This document shows positions 16,091-25,241 of a stretch of DNA of 64,000 nucleotides, one piece after another. The DNA comes from Paenibacillus thalictri (GTDB taxonomy: Bacteria; Bacillota; Bacilli; Paenibacillales; NBRC-103111). The notes under the pieces were generated by a model that was not told where the DNA came from, ran no database searches, and saw only the letters and a list, made by a program, of their open reading frames with translations. Made by a program: the position numbers and the translations under genes. The stretch spans positions 124,001 through 188,000 of the forward strand of contig NZ_SIRE01000019.1 in assembly GCF_004307995.1 (NCBI RefSeq). Reading direction: 5' to 3'. Every line of letters starts with the position of its first letter. Positions within the stretch are counted from its first letter, which is position 1.

Positions 16091-16576
16091 ATGAACAAAA
16101 TGATCACCGCAACGGTTTTGGCCCTCGCCTTGATGAGCGCAAGCGGCCAAGCCGCAATGGCAGCAAACGCAACAAGCTCAACCAAAGCCTCGACGACGTC
16201 GAAAGCCGACAAAATCATTAAATCCGCTGAATCCTATATCGGCAAAGTCAAATATAAATACGGCGTTCGCGATCCGCAGCATCTCATATTCGACTGTTCC
16301 GCATTCACCCAGTTCATTTTCGCCAAAAACGGCGTCACGATCCCCTGGGGTTCCACCGCTCAATCCAAGGCCGGAAAAGCGGTGAGCAGCAAAGCCAATT
16401 TGCAAAAAGGCGATCTGGTGTTGTTCAGCGTAAGCAAACCGGGGCACATCGACCATGTCGGCATCTATATCGGCAGCGGCAAAATGATACATAATCACCC
16501 GGATAAAGGCGTAGAGATCACCGATATCAATTCCGGTTACTGGAAGGACCGTTTTATTACCGGACGCAGAGTGTAA
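16091..16576 (+). CDS. Secreted NlpC/P60 cell-wall endopeptidase
   Basis: 161-residue protein with a signal peptide (residues 1-25, MNKMITATVLALALMSASGQ, cleavage after AMAA) and one NlpC/P60 domain. Catalytic residues are Cys69 in FDCSAFTQF, His122 in GHIDHVGIYIG and a third polar residue near His134. Such enzymes cut D-gamma-glutamyl-diaminopimelate or related bonds in peptidoglycan. There is no separate binding domain, so it is a minimal hydrolase. The ATG at 16091 follows AAGGGA by nine bases; the longer frame would bury the signal peptide. Confidence 0.9.
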   Translation: MNKMITATVLALALMSASGQAAMAANATSSTKASTTSKADKIIKSAESYIGKVKYKYGVRDPQHLIFDCSAFTQFIFAKNGVTIPWGSTAQSKAGKAVSSKANLQKGDLVLFSVSKPGHIDHVGIYIGSGKMIHNHPDKGVEITDINSGYWKDRFITGRRV

Positions 16577-16691
16577 GCCAAAACGATTCCAGCAAAATAC
16601 AAACATTTGTTCTCTTTATTTTTTAGATTACCAGATTATACGGTTTGAAGCAACAAAAGTACCCATTGTCATTTCTTAATTTTATATGAAG

Positions 16692-16743
16692 AAGGGGCTG
16701 TGCCGATAAGGTCTTTGCGACCTGCCGGTACGGCCCCTTTTTT
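16692..16743 (+). terminator. Terminator between the NlpC/P60 and Ku genes
   Basis: AAGGGGC and GCCCCTT close a long, partly mismatched stem whose inner helix is AAGGTC/GACCT with loop TTTGC; TTTTTT follows on the plus strand. It sits in the 228-base convergent gap. Confidence 0.75.
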
Positions 16744-16804
16744 AGAAAGTGAATAAAGATGCGCCTTGCCGTCCGGAGAAAACCCCCGCATAAGATCAGC
16801 CCCG

Positions 16805-17644
16805 TTACGCCGTTTCTTCCACCCGGGCAACCTTTTTCTTCCGTTTTTTCGCGGTCGCCGCTTCCGCCTGCGCCGCCGCATTCAACTGCTCCAAACTCGC
16901 CTGCAGTGCGCTCATTAAATCCATCACACCATTTTCGCTAATAGTCGGTTGAACGCGGATTTCTTCGCCTTGAATTTTTCTTTGTATCGCATCAATCAGC
17001 TGCAGCCGGAAATCGTCCTTGTATTGAGATGCGTCAAACGGACCGCTCAACTGCCCGATCAGCATTTGGGCAAGCTTCAGTTCCTTATTGTCGACCGTCC
17101 GCCCATCCGGCATGTTCGGCACATGCGCTACCGGCCGCACCTCATCGGGGTAATACAACGTCTCAAGCACGATGCACTCCCCGGCCGTCCTGAGCAAGGC
17201 CAGGTGAATTTTGGAACGCAAAGCAACTTTGCAAACGGCTGTTTTGTTCGTCGATTTTAACGCTTGAAGCAGCAGACTGTAACCTTTCTCCCCCATATCC
17301 CCGGGAGAGAGATAATATGTTTTTTGGTAGTATACCGGATCAACTTCGTCCATATCGACAAAATGCAAGATGCGAATCGTTTTATCGCTTTCAGGCAGCA
17401 GCTGCTCCAGTTCCTCTTTCGTAAACAGCACATACTTGCCTTTATCGTATTCGTACCCTTTGACGATTTCTTCCCAGGCAACCTCACGTTTGCAGTTAGG
17501 ACAGCTGCGGACATTCGATATGCTAGAACCGCATTCGTGGTGGATCTGTTTCATGGCAATATCTTTTTCTTCGACAGCGGTATACATTTTAACCGGAACA
17601 TGAACAAGTCCGAATGTAATCGCGCCTTTCCAGATCGTATGCAA
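16805..17644 (-). CDS. ku: Non-homologous end-joining protein Ku
   Basis: 279-residue bacterial Ku that forms a ring around DNA ends and recruits ligase LigD. The N-terminus HTIWKGAITFGLVHVPVKMY and the CPNCKREV segment are characteristic, as is the YYLSPGDMGEKGYSLLLQAL region near residue 120. The C-terminal tail is basic and Ala-rich (AKKRKKKVAR), a usual DNA-contact tail. I took the TTG at 17644, which gives the canonical start of the family and has GGGGGTG six bases upstream. In Bacillus the partner ligD is often adjacent; none is in this window. Confidence 0.93.
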   Translation of the reverse strand: MHTIWKGAITFGLVHVPVKMYTAVEEKDIAMKQIHHECGSSISNVRSCPNCKREVAWEEIVKGYEYDKGKYVLFTKEELEQLLPESDKTIRILHFVDMDEVDPVYYQKTYYLSPGDMGEKGYSLLLQALKSTNKTAVCKVALRSKIHLALLRTAGECIVLETLYYPDEVRPVAHVPNMPDGRTVDNKELKLAQMLIGQLSGPFDASQYKDDFRLQLIDAIQRKIQGEEIRVQPTISENGVMDLMSALQASLEQLNAAAQAEAATAKKRKKKVARVEETA

Positions 17645-17739
17645 TGATAGCACCCCCAACATAGAATACTATCATCTTTGCCCAAAATCATAGTTTTAAA
17701 CTTGCTATAGTTGAAGTATAAGCAAATATCGCCTTACCC

Positions 17740-19287
17740 TTAAAGTTGATCTACGATATCGCTGGCAATTAGCGATGCCGGCGAGTGTCGGTTGGCCGCC
17801 GCGCGGTCCCCTGCCGCTCCATGCAGCCATACACCCAGCGCTGCCGCCTGCACGGCGTTTCGCCCCTGCGCCAGCAGGCTGCCGATCAGCCCGGCCAATA
17901 CGTCTCCGGCTCCCGCGGTAGCCATGCCCGCGTTGCCGTTGCCATTGACATACACATCGCCCGACGGCGTGGCCACTACGGTACGCGCCCCTTTCAGCAC
18001 AAGCGTTACGCCATGACGCTCGGCGTAAGCTCGCGCATGGCCGATCCGGTCCCGCTGCACCTCGGCGGTGGACATGCCAAGAAGGCGCGACATCTCGCCG
18101 GGATGCGGCGTCAGCACCACACCGCCGGACCTGCGCGGCCATGCGGCAAAATCCGCTGCATCGGCGATCATGTTGAGCGCATCCGCATCAAGCAACAGCG
18201 GCACGCGTTCGTCGGCCAGCGCCCACACCTCGCGCAGCCAAGCGGCATCGCCACGCCAGCGGCCAAAACCCGGACCGAGCACCAGCGCGCTTTTGCCTGC
18301 GGCCAGCCGGGCTATTTCGCCGGGCGTCACTCCGCCCCAGCTGCCGGTGCTTTGATCGGGCAAACCCACGATAATCGCCTCGGGAAAATGTCCGATCAGC
18401 CGCTCATGAATACGTTCGGGCACGGCCCATGTAACGAGGCCGCTGCCTCCGCGCAGCGCGGCTTGCGCGCAGAGCAGCCCTGCGCCGCTCATCGCTTGGC
18501 TCCCGGCCGCGATCAGCACGTGGCCGTATGTGCCTTTGTGCGTGTCGGCGCTTCGGTCCGCCAAAGCATCCGCGTCTAACTTCACGCGCAGCGATAACTT
18601 GTCCAGCGTATACGTTGTTACGCCGATCTGCCCGGCGAGCGAAGCCGGAATGCCGATCGGCCTGACGGTTACGCGTCCGGCCGCTGCGGCTCCCGGATAT
18701 TGCGTCAGACCGCGTTTCACAAAAGCAAGCGCCACCGTCGACGCGGCTTGTATGCACGGATCATACGTGGCTCCCGTGTCGGCGTCCACACCGCTGGGAA
18801 TATCCGCGGCCACAATCGGCAGGCCGCTTTCATTCGCCTCACGGATCAGCTCGGCGTACGCCCCTCTGGGCCCGCCCTTGCTTCCTGTGCCCAGCAGGGC
18901 GTCGATAATGCCGCCGTAACGGCTCCACTCAATCGTCCCCTTGCCGCCGTAAGCTGCTGCCGAGAGCCCTAGCCGCTGCGCGATATCCCGCTGCACAGCC
19001 GCCTCGCCGCGCAGCTTGGCGGGATCGTCGGCGTAGATCACATCCGCGTCGTAACCCGCTTCCGCCAAATGTCTGGCGGCGACAACGCCGTCGGCCCCGT
19101 TGTTGCCTTTTCCGGCCAGCACGATCCACCGTTTGCTCAGGCTTCCCGCGGCTTGCGCCGCGAGTGCCATTGCTTCTTCGGCAACGGCCCGGCCGGCGTT
19201 TTCCATCAATACGAGCGCAGGTATGCCGATACGTTCAATCGCCGCAGTATCGATTTCGCGCATTTCTTGCGAATTCACGATATACAA
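17740..19287 (-). CDS. nnr: Bifunctional NAD(P)HX epimerase/dehydratase
   Basis: 515-residue nicotinamide nucleotide repair enzyme. Residues 1-215 are the YjeF-type epimerase domain (LVLMENAGRAVAEEA, then GKGNNGADGVVAARHL). Residues 225-510 are the ADP-dependent dehydratase domain, with ALVLGPGFG, TPHPGEMSRLLG and the nucleotide-binding NAGMATAGAGDVLAGLIGS. It reconverts damaged hydrated NADH/NADPH. The TTG at 19287 follows TTGGAGG by seven bases. The gene is GC-rich, which creates long antisense frames on the other strand. Confidence 0.93.
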   Translation of the reverse strand: MYIVNSQEMREIDTAAIERIGIPALVLMENAGRAVAEEAMALAAQAAGSLSKRWIVLAGKGNNGADGVVAARHLAEAGYDADVIYADDPAKLRGEAAVQRDIAQRLGLSAAAYGGKGTIEWSRYGGIIDALLGTGSKGGPRGAYAELIREANESGLPIVAADIPSGVDADTGATYDPCIQAASTVALAFVKRGLTQYPGAAAAGRVTVRPIGIPASLAGQIGVTTYTLDKLSLRVKLDADALADRSADTHKGTYGHVLIAAGSQAMSGAGLLCAQAALRGGSGLVTWAVPERIHERLIGHFPEAIIVGLPDQSTGSWGGVTPGEIARLAAGKSALVLGPGFGRWRGDAAWLREVWALADERVPLLLDADALNMIADAADFAAWPRRSGGVVLTPHPGEMSRLLGMSTAEVQRDRIGHARAYAERHGVTLVLKGARTVVATPSGDVYVNGNGNAGMATAGAGDVLAGLIGSLLAQGRNAVQAAALGVWLHGAAGDRAAANRHSPASLIASDIVDQL

Positions 19288-19469
19288 TCCAATCCCTCCA
19301 ACATGGTAGATTTTCAACGTGCGTGAAGCTCGCTTGTCTTACATTTTCCGAGGCGCGCGAATCCCAAACGCCTGCCCCGGCGCCGCTTAGCGACGGCCGA
19401 ACCCCACGTGTCGTATGGCAACGCTCAACGCCAAACGGCCTTACAGGCCGCTTCGAATCCTTTCAGGCT

Positions 19470-19512
19470 AAAAACCGCCGGACAACCAAAGATATCCTAG
19501 TTGTCCGGCGGT
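19470..19512 (-). terminator. Terminator after the FtsH-like gene
   Basis: Minus strand ACCGCCGGACAAC/GTTGTCCGGCGGT stem of 13 pairs followed by TTTTT. The gap between it and the nnr start holds nothing recognisable. Confidence 0.85.
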
Positions 19513-19526
19513 ATTACGGTAATCGG

Positions 19527-21320
19527 TTATTCAAACGGGTCGTAACCGCCGCCTTCTCTATCGGGTGCGGCTTCCGCTTCGGCTTCGTCCATCTCGCCGG
19601 CTTTTCCGGTCTTTTCATTGGCTTCCGCCTTCTGAGCAGCGGCATTGCCGTCCTTAGCGGCAAACACATGGGAGACAACCACAGACGGTTCCGGCCGGGA
19701 ATGCCCGTACAGCCGCACATAGATCTGCTCGATCTCTTCGCCGGACAGATCGCCCCGCAGCAGCAGCTCCTCTGCGATCGCATGAACGAATTCGGCATGT
19801 TCCTTGACCAGCTGCTTTACCTGCAGCATCTGCTCCTTCAGCAGTTCATTGATTTTCGGGCGGAGCGACCGAAGCGCATCGGCCTGCGAACCGGTGGCAA
19901 GCCAGCTGAACAACTCATCGCCCATGCCAACCATGCCAAGATAAGCGCCTGCGAGCTGGGTCGCCTGCCTGAGGTCGGACGTTACGCCGTTCAGTTTTTT
20001 GTGCAGAAACTCTTCTTCCGCCGCTCTTGCGGCGAGACATACCTGGATTTCGCCGAGCATTTCGCTGTCGCTTTGGTTGTACCGCTCCTGCGTAGGTTTG
20101 GTTGCCGCAAGCCCCAGCGCGCCGCCGCGGCGGATGATCGTCACCTTCCACACCCGTTCATGCGGCTTCAGCAAATATTGCGCTACCGCATGCCCCGCTT
20201 CATGATAAGCGACATTGCGTTTCTCGTCTTCGCTCATGGAACGGAGCGGCTGCTTCAGTCCCCATTCGTACGTCTCCATCGCGTTGCGGAAATCTTCGTA
20301 GCCGGCCAGCTGCGCTCCCCGCTGATGCGCGATAACGACGGACTCGTTGACGATATGTTTGATTTGCGCCGGACTGTAACCGATCGTATCCAAGGACGCC
20401 TTCTCCGGCGTCAAAGTTTCATCCTGCTTCACCTTTTTCAAATAGTAGCGGAAGATGTCGACCCGTCCGTCATAATCGGGGACATCGACCCACAGCTGCC
20501 GGTCGAACCGTCCGGGACGCAGCAATGCCGGATCCAGCACATCCGGCAGGTTGGTCGCCGCCACGGTCAGCACGGCCGGCCGTTCGGCTTTTTTGCGGCG
20601 CAGGCCAAGCGAGCGCAGCAGCTTGGCAATTCGCGAGTTGTCGAGGTTCGGCGGATCCATCTGCAGCAGCAGCTCATTAAGCAGTCCGCTGCCGCCGCCC
20701 ATGCCGAACATCCCCGCTCCGCCGCCGCCGGACTGGCGCCGCATGCCAATCGCGTCGATCTCGTCGATAAAAATAATGCAGGCGCCGTATACTTTGGCCA
20801 GCTTCCTTGCCTTCTTGTAAAGACTCATCACCTTCAGATTGCCGACGCCAAAAAACATGTTCTGAAAGCTGGGCGCAGAGGCGTATGCGAAAGGCACCTG
20901 AGCTTCGTTGGCAATGACTTGCGCGAGGTAAGATTTCCCCGTTCCCGGGGGGCCGCATAACAGAAAGCCGCGAATCGCCTCGCCGCCCATTTCTTTAAAC
21001 TCTTTGACGCCTTTCAGCAGGGTGACGATCCGCTTGGCGTTTTCCACAATTTCCGGATTGCCCCGGTAATCGTCCCAGGTCGCCCCGGTTTCGCCCGGCA
21101 AAATCCAATACGTTCGTCCGCGGGCCAGAAACCAAAACAAGGCCACAAACTGGACGATCATAAACATGACTGCAAAAAGGAGCTGAAGCACAACTTGGCC
21201 GATTCCAAGCGCAACCATCCATGCGCTTGGCCCCCCCGCCCACAGCAGTACGCCGATGATGACGAGCACTGCGAGCCAGATGAGGAATTTACGCCATTTA
21301 ATCCACCTATATCTCCTCAT
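19527..21320 (-). CDS. FtsH-like membrane AAA+ zinc protease, divergent paralogue
   Basis: 597 residues. Two membrane segments lie at about 11-29 and 38-65 with almost no domain between them, unlike true FtsH. Then comes the AAA module: Walker A GPPGTGKS (123-130), Walker B IIFIDEID (182-189) and arginine fingers in RPGRFDRQ (268-274). The protease domain has HEAGH (373-377) with third zinc ligand Asp449 in GVTSDLRQAT. Two insertions mark it out: a Gly-rich loop (198-212) and a basic stretch (228-247, RRKKAE). The tail is acidic. It probably degrades membrane or misfolded proteins; a specialised role is inferred. GGAG nine bases before the ATG supports the start. Confidence 0.85.
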   Translation of the reverse strand: MRRYRWIKWRKFLIWLAVLVIIGVLLWAGGPSAWMVALGIGQVVLQLLFAVMFMIVQFVALFWFLARGRTYWILPGETGATWDDYRGNPEIVENAKRIVTLLKGVKEFKEMGGEAIRGFLLCGPPGTGKSYLAQVIANEAQVPFAYASAPSFQNMFFGVGNLKVMSLYKKARKLAKVYGACIIFIDEIDAIGMRRQSGGGGAGMFGMGGGSGLLNELLLQMDPPNLDNSRIAKLLRSLGLRRKKAERPAVLTVAATNLPDVLDPALLRPGRFDRQLWVDVPDYDGRVDIFRYYLKKVKQDETLTPEKASLDTIGYSPAQIKHIVNESVVIAHQRGAQLAGYEDFRNAMETYEWGLKQPLRSMSEDEKRNVAYHEAGHAVAQYLLKPHERVWKVTIIRRGGALGLAATKPTQERYNQSDSEMLGEIQVCLAARAAEEEFLHKKLNGVTSDLRQATQLAGAYLGMVGMGDELFSWLATGSQADALRSLRPKINELLKEQMLQVKQLVKEHAEFVHAIAEELLLRGDLSGEEIEQIYVRLYGHSRPEPSVVVSHVFAAKDGNAAAQKAEANEKTGKAGEMDEAEAEAAPDREGGGYDPFE

Positions 21321-21350
21321 GGCTTCACTCCTAAAGTGACATTTTGAAAT

Positions 21351-21379
21351 ATTTTATTATGCGAAATTTTAATCGTCAA
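21351..21379 (-). promoter_or_regulatory. Sigma-A promoter of the FtsH-like gene
   Basis: Minus strand TTGACG (21374-21379), 17-base spacer, TAAAAT (21351-21356), about 30 bases before the start codon. Confidence 0.75.
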
Positions 21380-21497
21380 TCGTTATTTTTAAGTTGACTT
21401 TGAACGATGCTTCCGTCCTTTCCTTATAGCGTAATAAGTATGTAAATAAATATTCCATTCCGGCGCCAAACATTCTCGATTTACATGCAAACGTATC

Positions 21498-22223
21498 TCA
21501 ATCCGGTCCTGCATCGAAGCAATTTCGCAACCTCGGTTCCAGCCATGCGAGCACGGCGCCTAACGTCACATCGAGATTGGAGACACCCTCTTCATCGATA
21601 TATGGAGCGTAAGCGCGGAAATAGTCCGGATGCCCGCCGATCAGCGGCAGGGCGGCTACCGCGGCGGGAGCATGCGCATCTTTTCTCCAAAAAGGCACCG
21701 TTCCCTCCCCTCTCACCCATCCGCCCCATCGTCCCAGCATGGCGATCGGATCCTTGCGCCCGCCGTATTTCTCGTAACCGGAAAGAAACAGCGTGTTTGG
21801 TTTCAGCTCGGGACGAACCGGACATCGGGGTGAGCCGATCTGCACCACATGCGGCGCCGGGTAACCCGCTTTGACGAATTGCGAAGCGGCCTGCACGGCA
21901 GTCACTCCGCCCCCGCTATGACCGACAAGCACAACGGTACGCCCCTCTTCGGCGGCGTGAAGCAACCGTTGCTTGACCGCACGCATGCCTGCCGCGTTCC
22001 AGAGGCGCTCGTGTATATCTAGCAGATCGCGGGCGATTTCCAGCAGCTGGGGATATATCCGCCGGTGCCAATCCCCATAAGGATAAAGCGAATCTGCCTC
22101 CACCGCATAACCCCGAGCTCTCAAGCGAAGCGCCAGCTCGTCTCTGCATGAATCCATAAAACCCGGAGCCGTCGCGACTCCGGCTAAAGTGAACAATGCG
22201 ATAGTCGCATGTGCCGGCTTCAA
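21498..22223 (-). CDS. Lipase-like alpha/beta hydrolase
   Basis: 241-residue serine hydrolase candidate. The nucleophile elbow is GHSGGG (VVLVGHSGGGVTAV), and a plausible late histidine is in IGGHPDYF. Substrate unknown. I chose the TTG at 22223, which has GGAGGAG six bases upstream and gives MKPAHATIALFTLAG. The frame is open to 22298 and an ATG at 22262 is an alternative. There is no clear signal peptide with either start. Confidence 0.7.
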   Translation of the reverse strand: MKPAHATIALFTLAGVATAPGFMDSCRDELALRLRARGYAVEADSLYPYGDWHRRIYPQLLEIARDLLDIHERLWNAAGMRAVKQRLLHAAEEGRTVVLVGHSGGGVTAVQAASQFVKAGYPAPHVVQIGSPRCPVRPELKPNTLFLSGYEKYGGRKDPIAMLGRWGGWVRGEGTVPFWRKDAHAPAAVAALPLIGGHPDYFRAYAPYIDEEGVSNLDVTLGAVLAWLEPRLRNCFDAGPD

Positions 22224-22357
22224 ATGCCACTCCTCCAAGTATCCAACTTCTGCAAAAACCATATGTTCATCATACTTTCCGGCAGCGGATAAAATCAATA
22301 AGCCTGCAGCCGATTTTCACCGGCTCCAGCAATCGTGCTTAACCGGGAACGCCACGC

Positions 22358-22402
22358 AAAAAAAAGCGGCTTCGCCTTTGCCCCGCAAAGTGAAGTCGCT
22401 TC
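22358..22402 (-). terminator. Terminator after the OmpR-type regulator
   Basis: Minus strand AAGCGACTTCACTTTGC folds with GCAAAGGCGAAGCCGCTT around GGG, followed by eight T. It starts 4 bases after the stop codon. Confidence 0.85.
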
Positions 22403-22405
22403 ATC

Positions 22406-23092
22406 TCAAATGCGAAACCGGTAACCGGCTCCCCAGACCGTTTCGATGTATTGCGGATTTTCCGTATCGGCTTCGATTTTCTCCCTAAGCTTGCGGATAT
22501 GGACGGTCACTGTCTGCGTATCGCCAACCGCGTCGAAGCCCCATAATTTTTCAAACAGCTGGTCTTTGCTGAACACACGATTCGGGTTCACCGCCAAATA
22601 ATGCAGCAGGTCGAATTCTTTCGTAGTCAGCAGTACCTCCTGATCGTTTAGAAATACCCGGCGCGAGTCGTAATCGATCATCAGCCCCCGGATGACGATC
22701 AGTTCTCTTTCGTCTTTGCTGCCGATCAACCGTTCATACCGCGCCAGGTGCGCTTTCACTCTGGCCACGAGCTCAAGCGGCTTAAACGGCTTTGTAATAT
22801 AATCGTCGGCGCCAAGACCAAGCCCGCGAATGATGTCGATATCTTCTTTTTTGGCGGTCACCATCAGGATCGGGATGTCCCGTTTCTCGCGGATTTGCCG
22901 GCAAATTTCGAAGCCCCCGAGACCGGGCAGCATCAAATCAAGGATAATCTGACTGTAATTGCCATGCAGCCCCTTGTTCAACCCTTCTCCGCCGTCTGCG
23001 GCAATGTCCACCTGAAATCCGCTAATTTCGAGATAATCCCGCTCCAATTCAGCGATCGCCGTTTCGTCTTCAACAATAAGAATGCGATTCAT
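22406..23092 (-). CDS. OmpR/PhoB-family response regulator
   Basis: 228 residues: receiver domain with acidic ED at 8-9, phosphoacceptor Asp52 in ILDLMLPG, and Lys in YITKPFKP; then a winged-helix DNA-binding domain from about 128 ending in IETVWGAGYRFRI. The start at 23092 gives the usual MNRILIVEDE. The ATG overlaps the TGA of the kinase gene (ATGA), so the pair is coupled and co-transcribed with the kinase first. Because the kinase is damaged at its 5' end, the input to this regulator may be altered. Confidence 0.92.
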   Translation of the reverse strand: MNRILIVEDETAIAELERDYLEISGFQVDIAADGGEGLNKGLHGNYSQIILDLMLPGLGGFEICRQIREKRDIPILMVTAKKEDIDIIRGLGLGADDYITKPFKPLELVARVKAHLARYERLIGSKDERELIVIRGLMIDYDSRRVFLNDQEVLLTTKEFDLLHYLAVNPNRVFSKDQLFEKLWGFDAVGDTQTVTVHIRKLREKIEADTENPQYIETVWGAGYRFRI

Positions 23093-24204
23093 GATTTCAC
23101 CGTCTCTATCCACGTTTTAATAGGCAAACCTATCGTAATGCGGGTTCCTTCCCCTTTGCTGCTTTGCGCACGAATCGTGCCGCCATGACCTTCGACGATT
23201 TGCTTGGCGATGGCAAGGCCCAAACCGCTGCCGCCCGTCATGGTGTTGCGCGACCGCTCCGCCCGGTAAAAACGCTCGAAAATATGGGGAAGCGCCTCGG
23301 CGTCGATGCCTTGGCCGTTGTCGGTTACTTCGATGATGAGCATCGGGTCCGCTTCATAAGCTCGCAGACCGATCCGCTTATCGGATTTATCCATATATTT
23401 AACACAGTTTTCCATAATATTGGAAAATACCCGTTTCAGCTTATCCCGATCAATGGAAACTTGTGTTGCTCTCTGAATCTGCATGTCCGCTTGGAAATGA
23501 AATCCTCTTTTCTCCAGATCAAAATGCAATTCTTCGACCCAATCCTGCAAAAAAGCTTGGATCGGAACGATTTCGAAATGAAACGGCAGCCGCTTCAAAT
23601 CGAGTTTGGAGTATAAAAACAACTCGTCGATCAGGCGGTCCATCTCCTCGGCTTTGGAGGAAACGGTTCGAATGTAGCGGTGAATTTTTTCCGGCGTATC
23701 GGCTATGCCGTCTTCGATCCCGTCGACGTAACCTTTAATGGCCGTTAACGGCGTTTTTAAATCATGCGAGATGTTGGAGATAAGCTCCTTGCGGTTTTCT
23801 TCGTATTGCAGCTGGGTTTGGATCGATTCCTGCAGTTGGTGGCGCATTTCTTCGAAAGCAAGTCCAAGCTGGCCTATCTCGTCTTTGCCCGCAACGTTGA
23901 CGTGAAAATCGAGATCACCCGTCTTGATCCGGTTGGCCGCCTTCTTCAACAGCAGCAGCGGCCTGATGATGCTTTTTGAGACGACATAAGTTAGCACCGT
24001 ATGGGTCAATACAAGAATAACAAGGATAGAAATGAACAAAGCGGGAAAAAACTTTCTTGCAAGTTTGACCATCGGATTTACTTTGTTCAGCACAAACACC
24101 GTACCCGGACGGTTATCCGCATTCATATAATCCAACTGCACCACATCGTACAGATTGCTGCCGATATGCACGGCTTCTTGCTGATCTTTGTATCCGGGGC
24201 GCAC
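23089..24204 (-). pseudogene. Sensor histidine kinase, truncated at the 5' end
   Basis: 371 codons remain open from a GTG at 24204. They encode one membrane segment (about 53-75), a HAMP domain, the phosphoacceptor His in ISHDLKTPLTAIKGY, and the ATPase domain (NIMENCVKYM, DNGQGID, GGSGLGLAIAK). The first membrane helix and most of the outer sensor domain are missing. Upstream the same frame continues with protein-like residues (GSGSGLVVRKDN, LTYKPGAFTAEE) to a TGA at 24307-24309. In another frame RVFIFDLP lines up just before it, from an ATG at 24330-24332 preceded by TAA. This suggests a frameshift near 24300 plus a deletion. No ribosome site fits the GTG. A shortened kinase could still be made. 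Confidence 0.65.
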
Positions 24205-24410
24205 GAAGGCGGGCAGTCCGTTCAGCTCCTCCGCGGTAAAAGCTCCCGGCTTGTACGTCAGCCGGTTGTCTTTGCGGACAACAAGTCCCGAGCCGCTTCC
24301 GGCAAATCAAAAATAAACACCCGGTGAAGCATTTATTAAAACTTTCTTAACTCCGCTTCCGCCAGTCAAGCGAATCGGACGGATTCATCTGTAATCGGAG
24401 CGTATTCCAG

Positions 24411-24441
24411 AAAAAAAGCCCCCTTGAGTTAACAAGGGGGC
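24411..24441 (-). terminator. Terminator after the fatty acid hydroxylase gene
   Basis: Minus strand GCCCCCTTG/CAAGGGGGC stem with 6-base loop and seven T. Confidence 0.9.
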
Positions 24442-24447
24442 GCCATT

Positions 24448-25053
24448 TTAATTCCTATCGCTTGTTGCTTCGGAGGCATTCTTCTTCCCGCCTGCCGATC
24501 CGTCGGATCCGTCCGTGTGCAGCACCATATCCAATAAAGGGTTCGAAACGCCGTACCATGTTTTCTCATCCATGTAATGATGGAGCAGATGCCGCTTCTT
24601 CATCCATTTGCCCCAAGGCGTGAGCGGCACGATAGGCCGGTGCGAAATATAATGTTTCCATTGGTAATACATTTGAAATAACGATGCGCCAAACACCGCG
24701 GACAATGACAAATGCCAGTTATAACCTGTCAACAGCAGCGCCGCCAATAAAATGATAACGTAAGAGCCCATGTCCACACTGACGGGGCCAAACAAAAATT
24801 TCACATTAGTCGGATCCTGATGATGAGCCACATGCCCTTTGTATGCAATGGGCACGATACGCGGGTATTCGTGCAAAATATAACGGTGCACCGTGTATTC
24901 CACAATGATAATAAAAACAGCCCCGGCAAGGATGGCCGCAGCCGTCCAAACATTGCCGAAGGTAACCGCAGTCCCATAACCGCTGAGGAAAATTACGGCC
25001 AGCAAAAACAGGATTAACCGCTGACCTAGAAATTCTTTTGCGTAACGCAGCAT
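24448..25053 (-). CDS. Fatty acid hydroxylase/sterol desaturase-superfamily membrane protein
   Basis: 201 residues with membrane helices at about 12-30, 35-55 and 95-130. The di-iron histidine clusters are complete: HRYILHE, HVAHH, HYISH and HLLHH. The superfamily oxidises lipid chains using O2. The substrate here is unknown; a carotenoid or fatty acid are options. The ATG follows GAGGGGAACGGCTT. The gene is a single unit with its own terminator. Confidence 0.85.
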   Translation of the reverse strand: MLRYAKEFLGQRLILFLLAVIFLSGYGTAVTFGNVWTAAAILAGAVFIIIVEYTVHRYILHEYPRIVPIAYKGHVAHHQDPTNVKFLFGPVSVDMGSYVIILLAALLLTGYNWHLSLSAVFGASLFQMYYQWKHYISHRPIVPLTPWGKWMKKRHLLHHYMDEKTWYGVSNPLLDMVLHTDGSDGSAGGKKNASEATSDRN

Positions 25054-25177
25054 AAGCCGTTCCCCTCACATTAGAAAGTGGAAATGCTCTATCCGTTCAC
25101 CGTTACATCATATGAATGTAAATTGCAAATAGAAGCTGTCATACGAATTGCCTGGACAAACGAGCTCTTTTTTACGC

Positions 25178-25216
25178 AAAAAACCCCGCATTCCATAAGT
25201 GTTTCTGAAATGCGGG
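25178..25216 (-). terminator. Terminator after the YebC gene
   Basis: Minus strand CCCGCATTTC pairs with GGAATGCGGG and is followed by TTTTTT. Confidence 0.85.
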
Positions 25217-25241
25217 ATCATTGCTGCGAATGAATATGAAA

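Noticed and set aside
17785-18579. 264-codon plus-strand frame opposite the NAD(P)HX repair gene
   Set aside because: Composition rich in Arg, His and Gln, typical of an antisense shadow; no motif.
19164-20960. 598-codon open frame on the plus strand opposite the FtsH-like gene
   Set aside because: It is the complement of a GC-rich gene with complete AAA and protease motifs, has no ribosome site or domain, and spans the nnr/FtsH gap.
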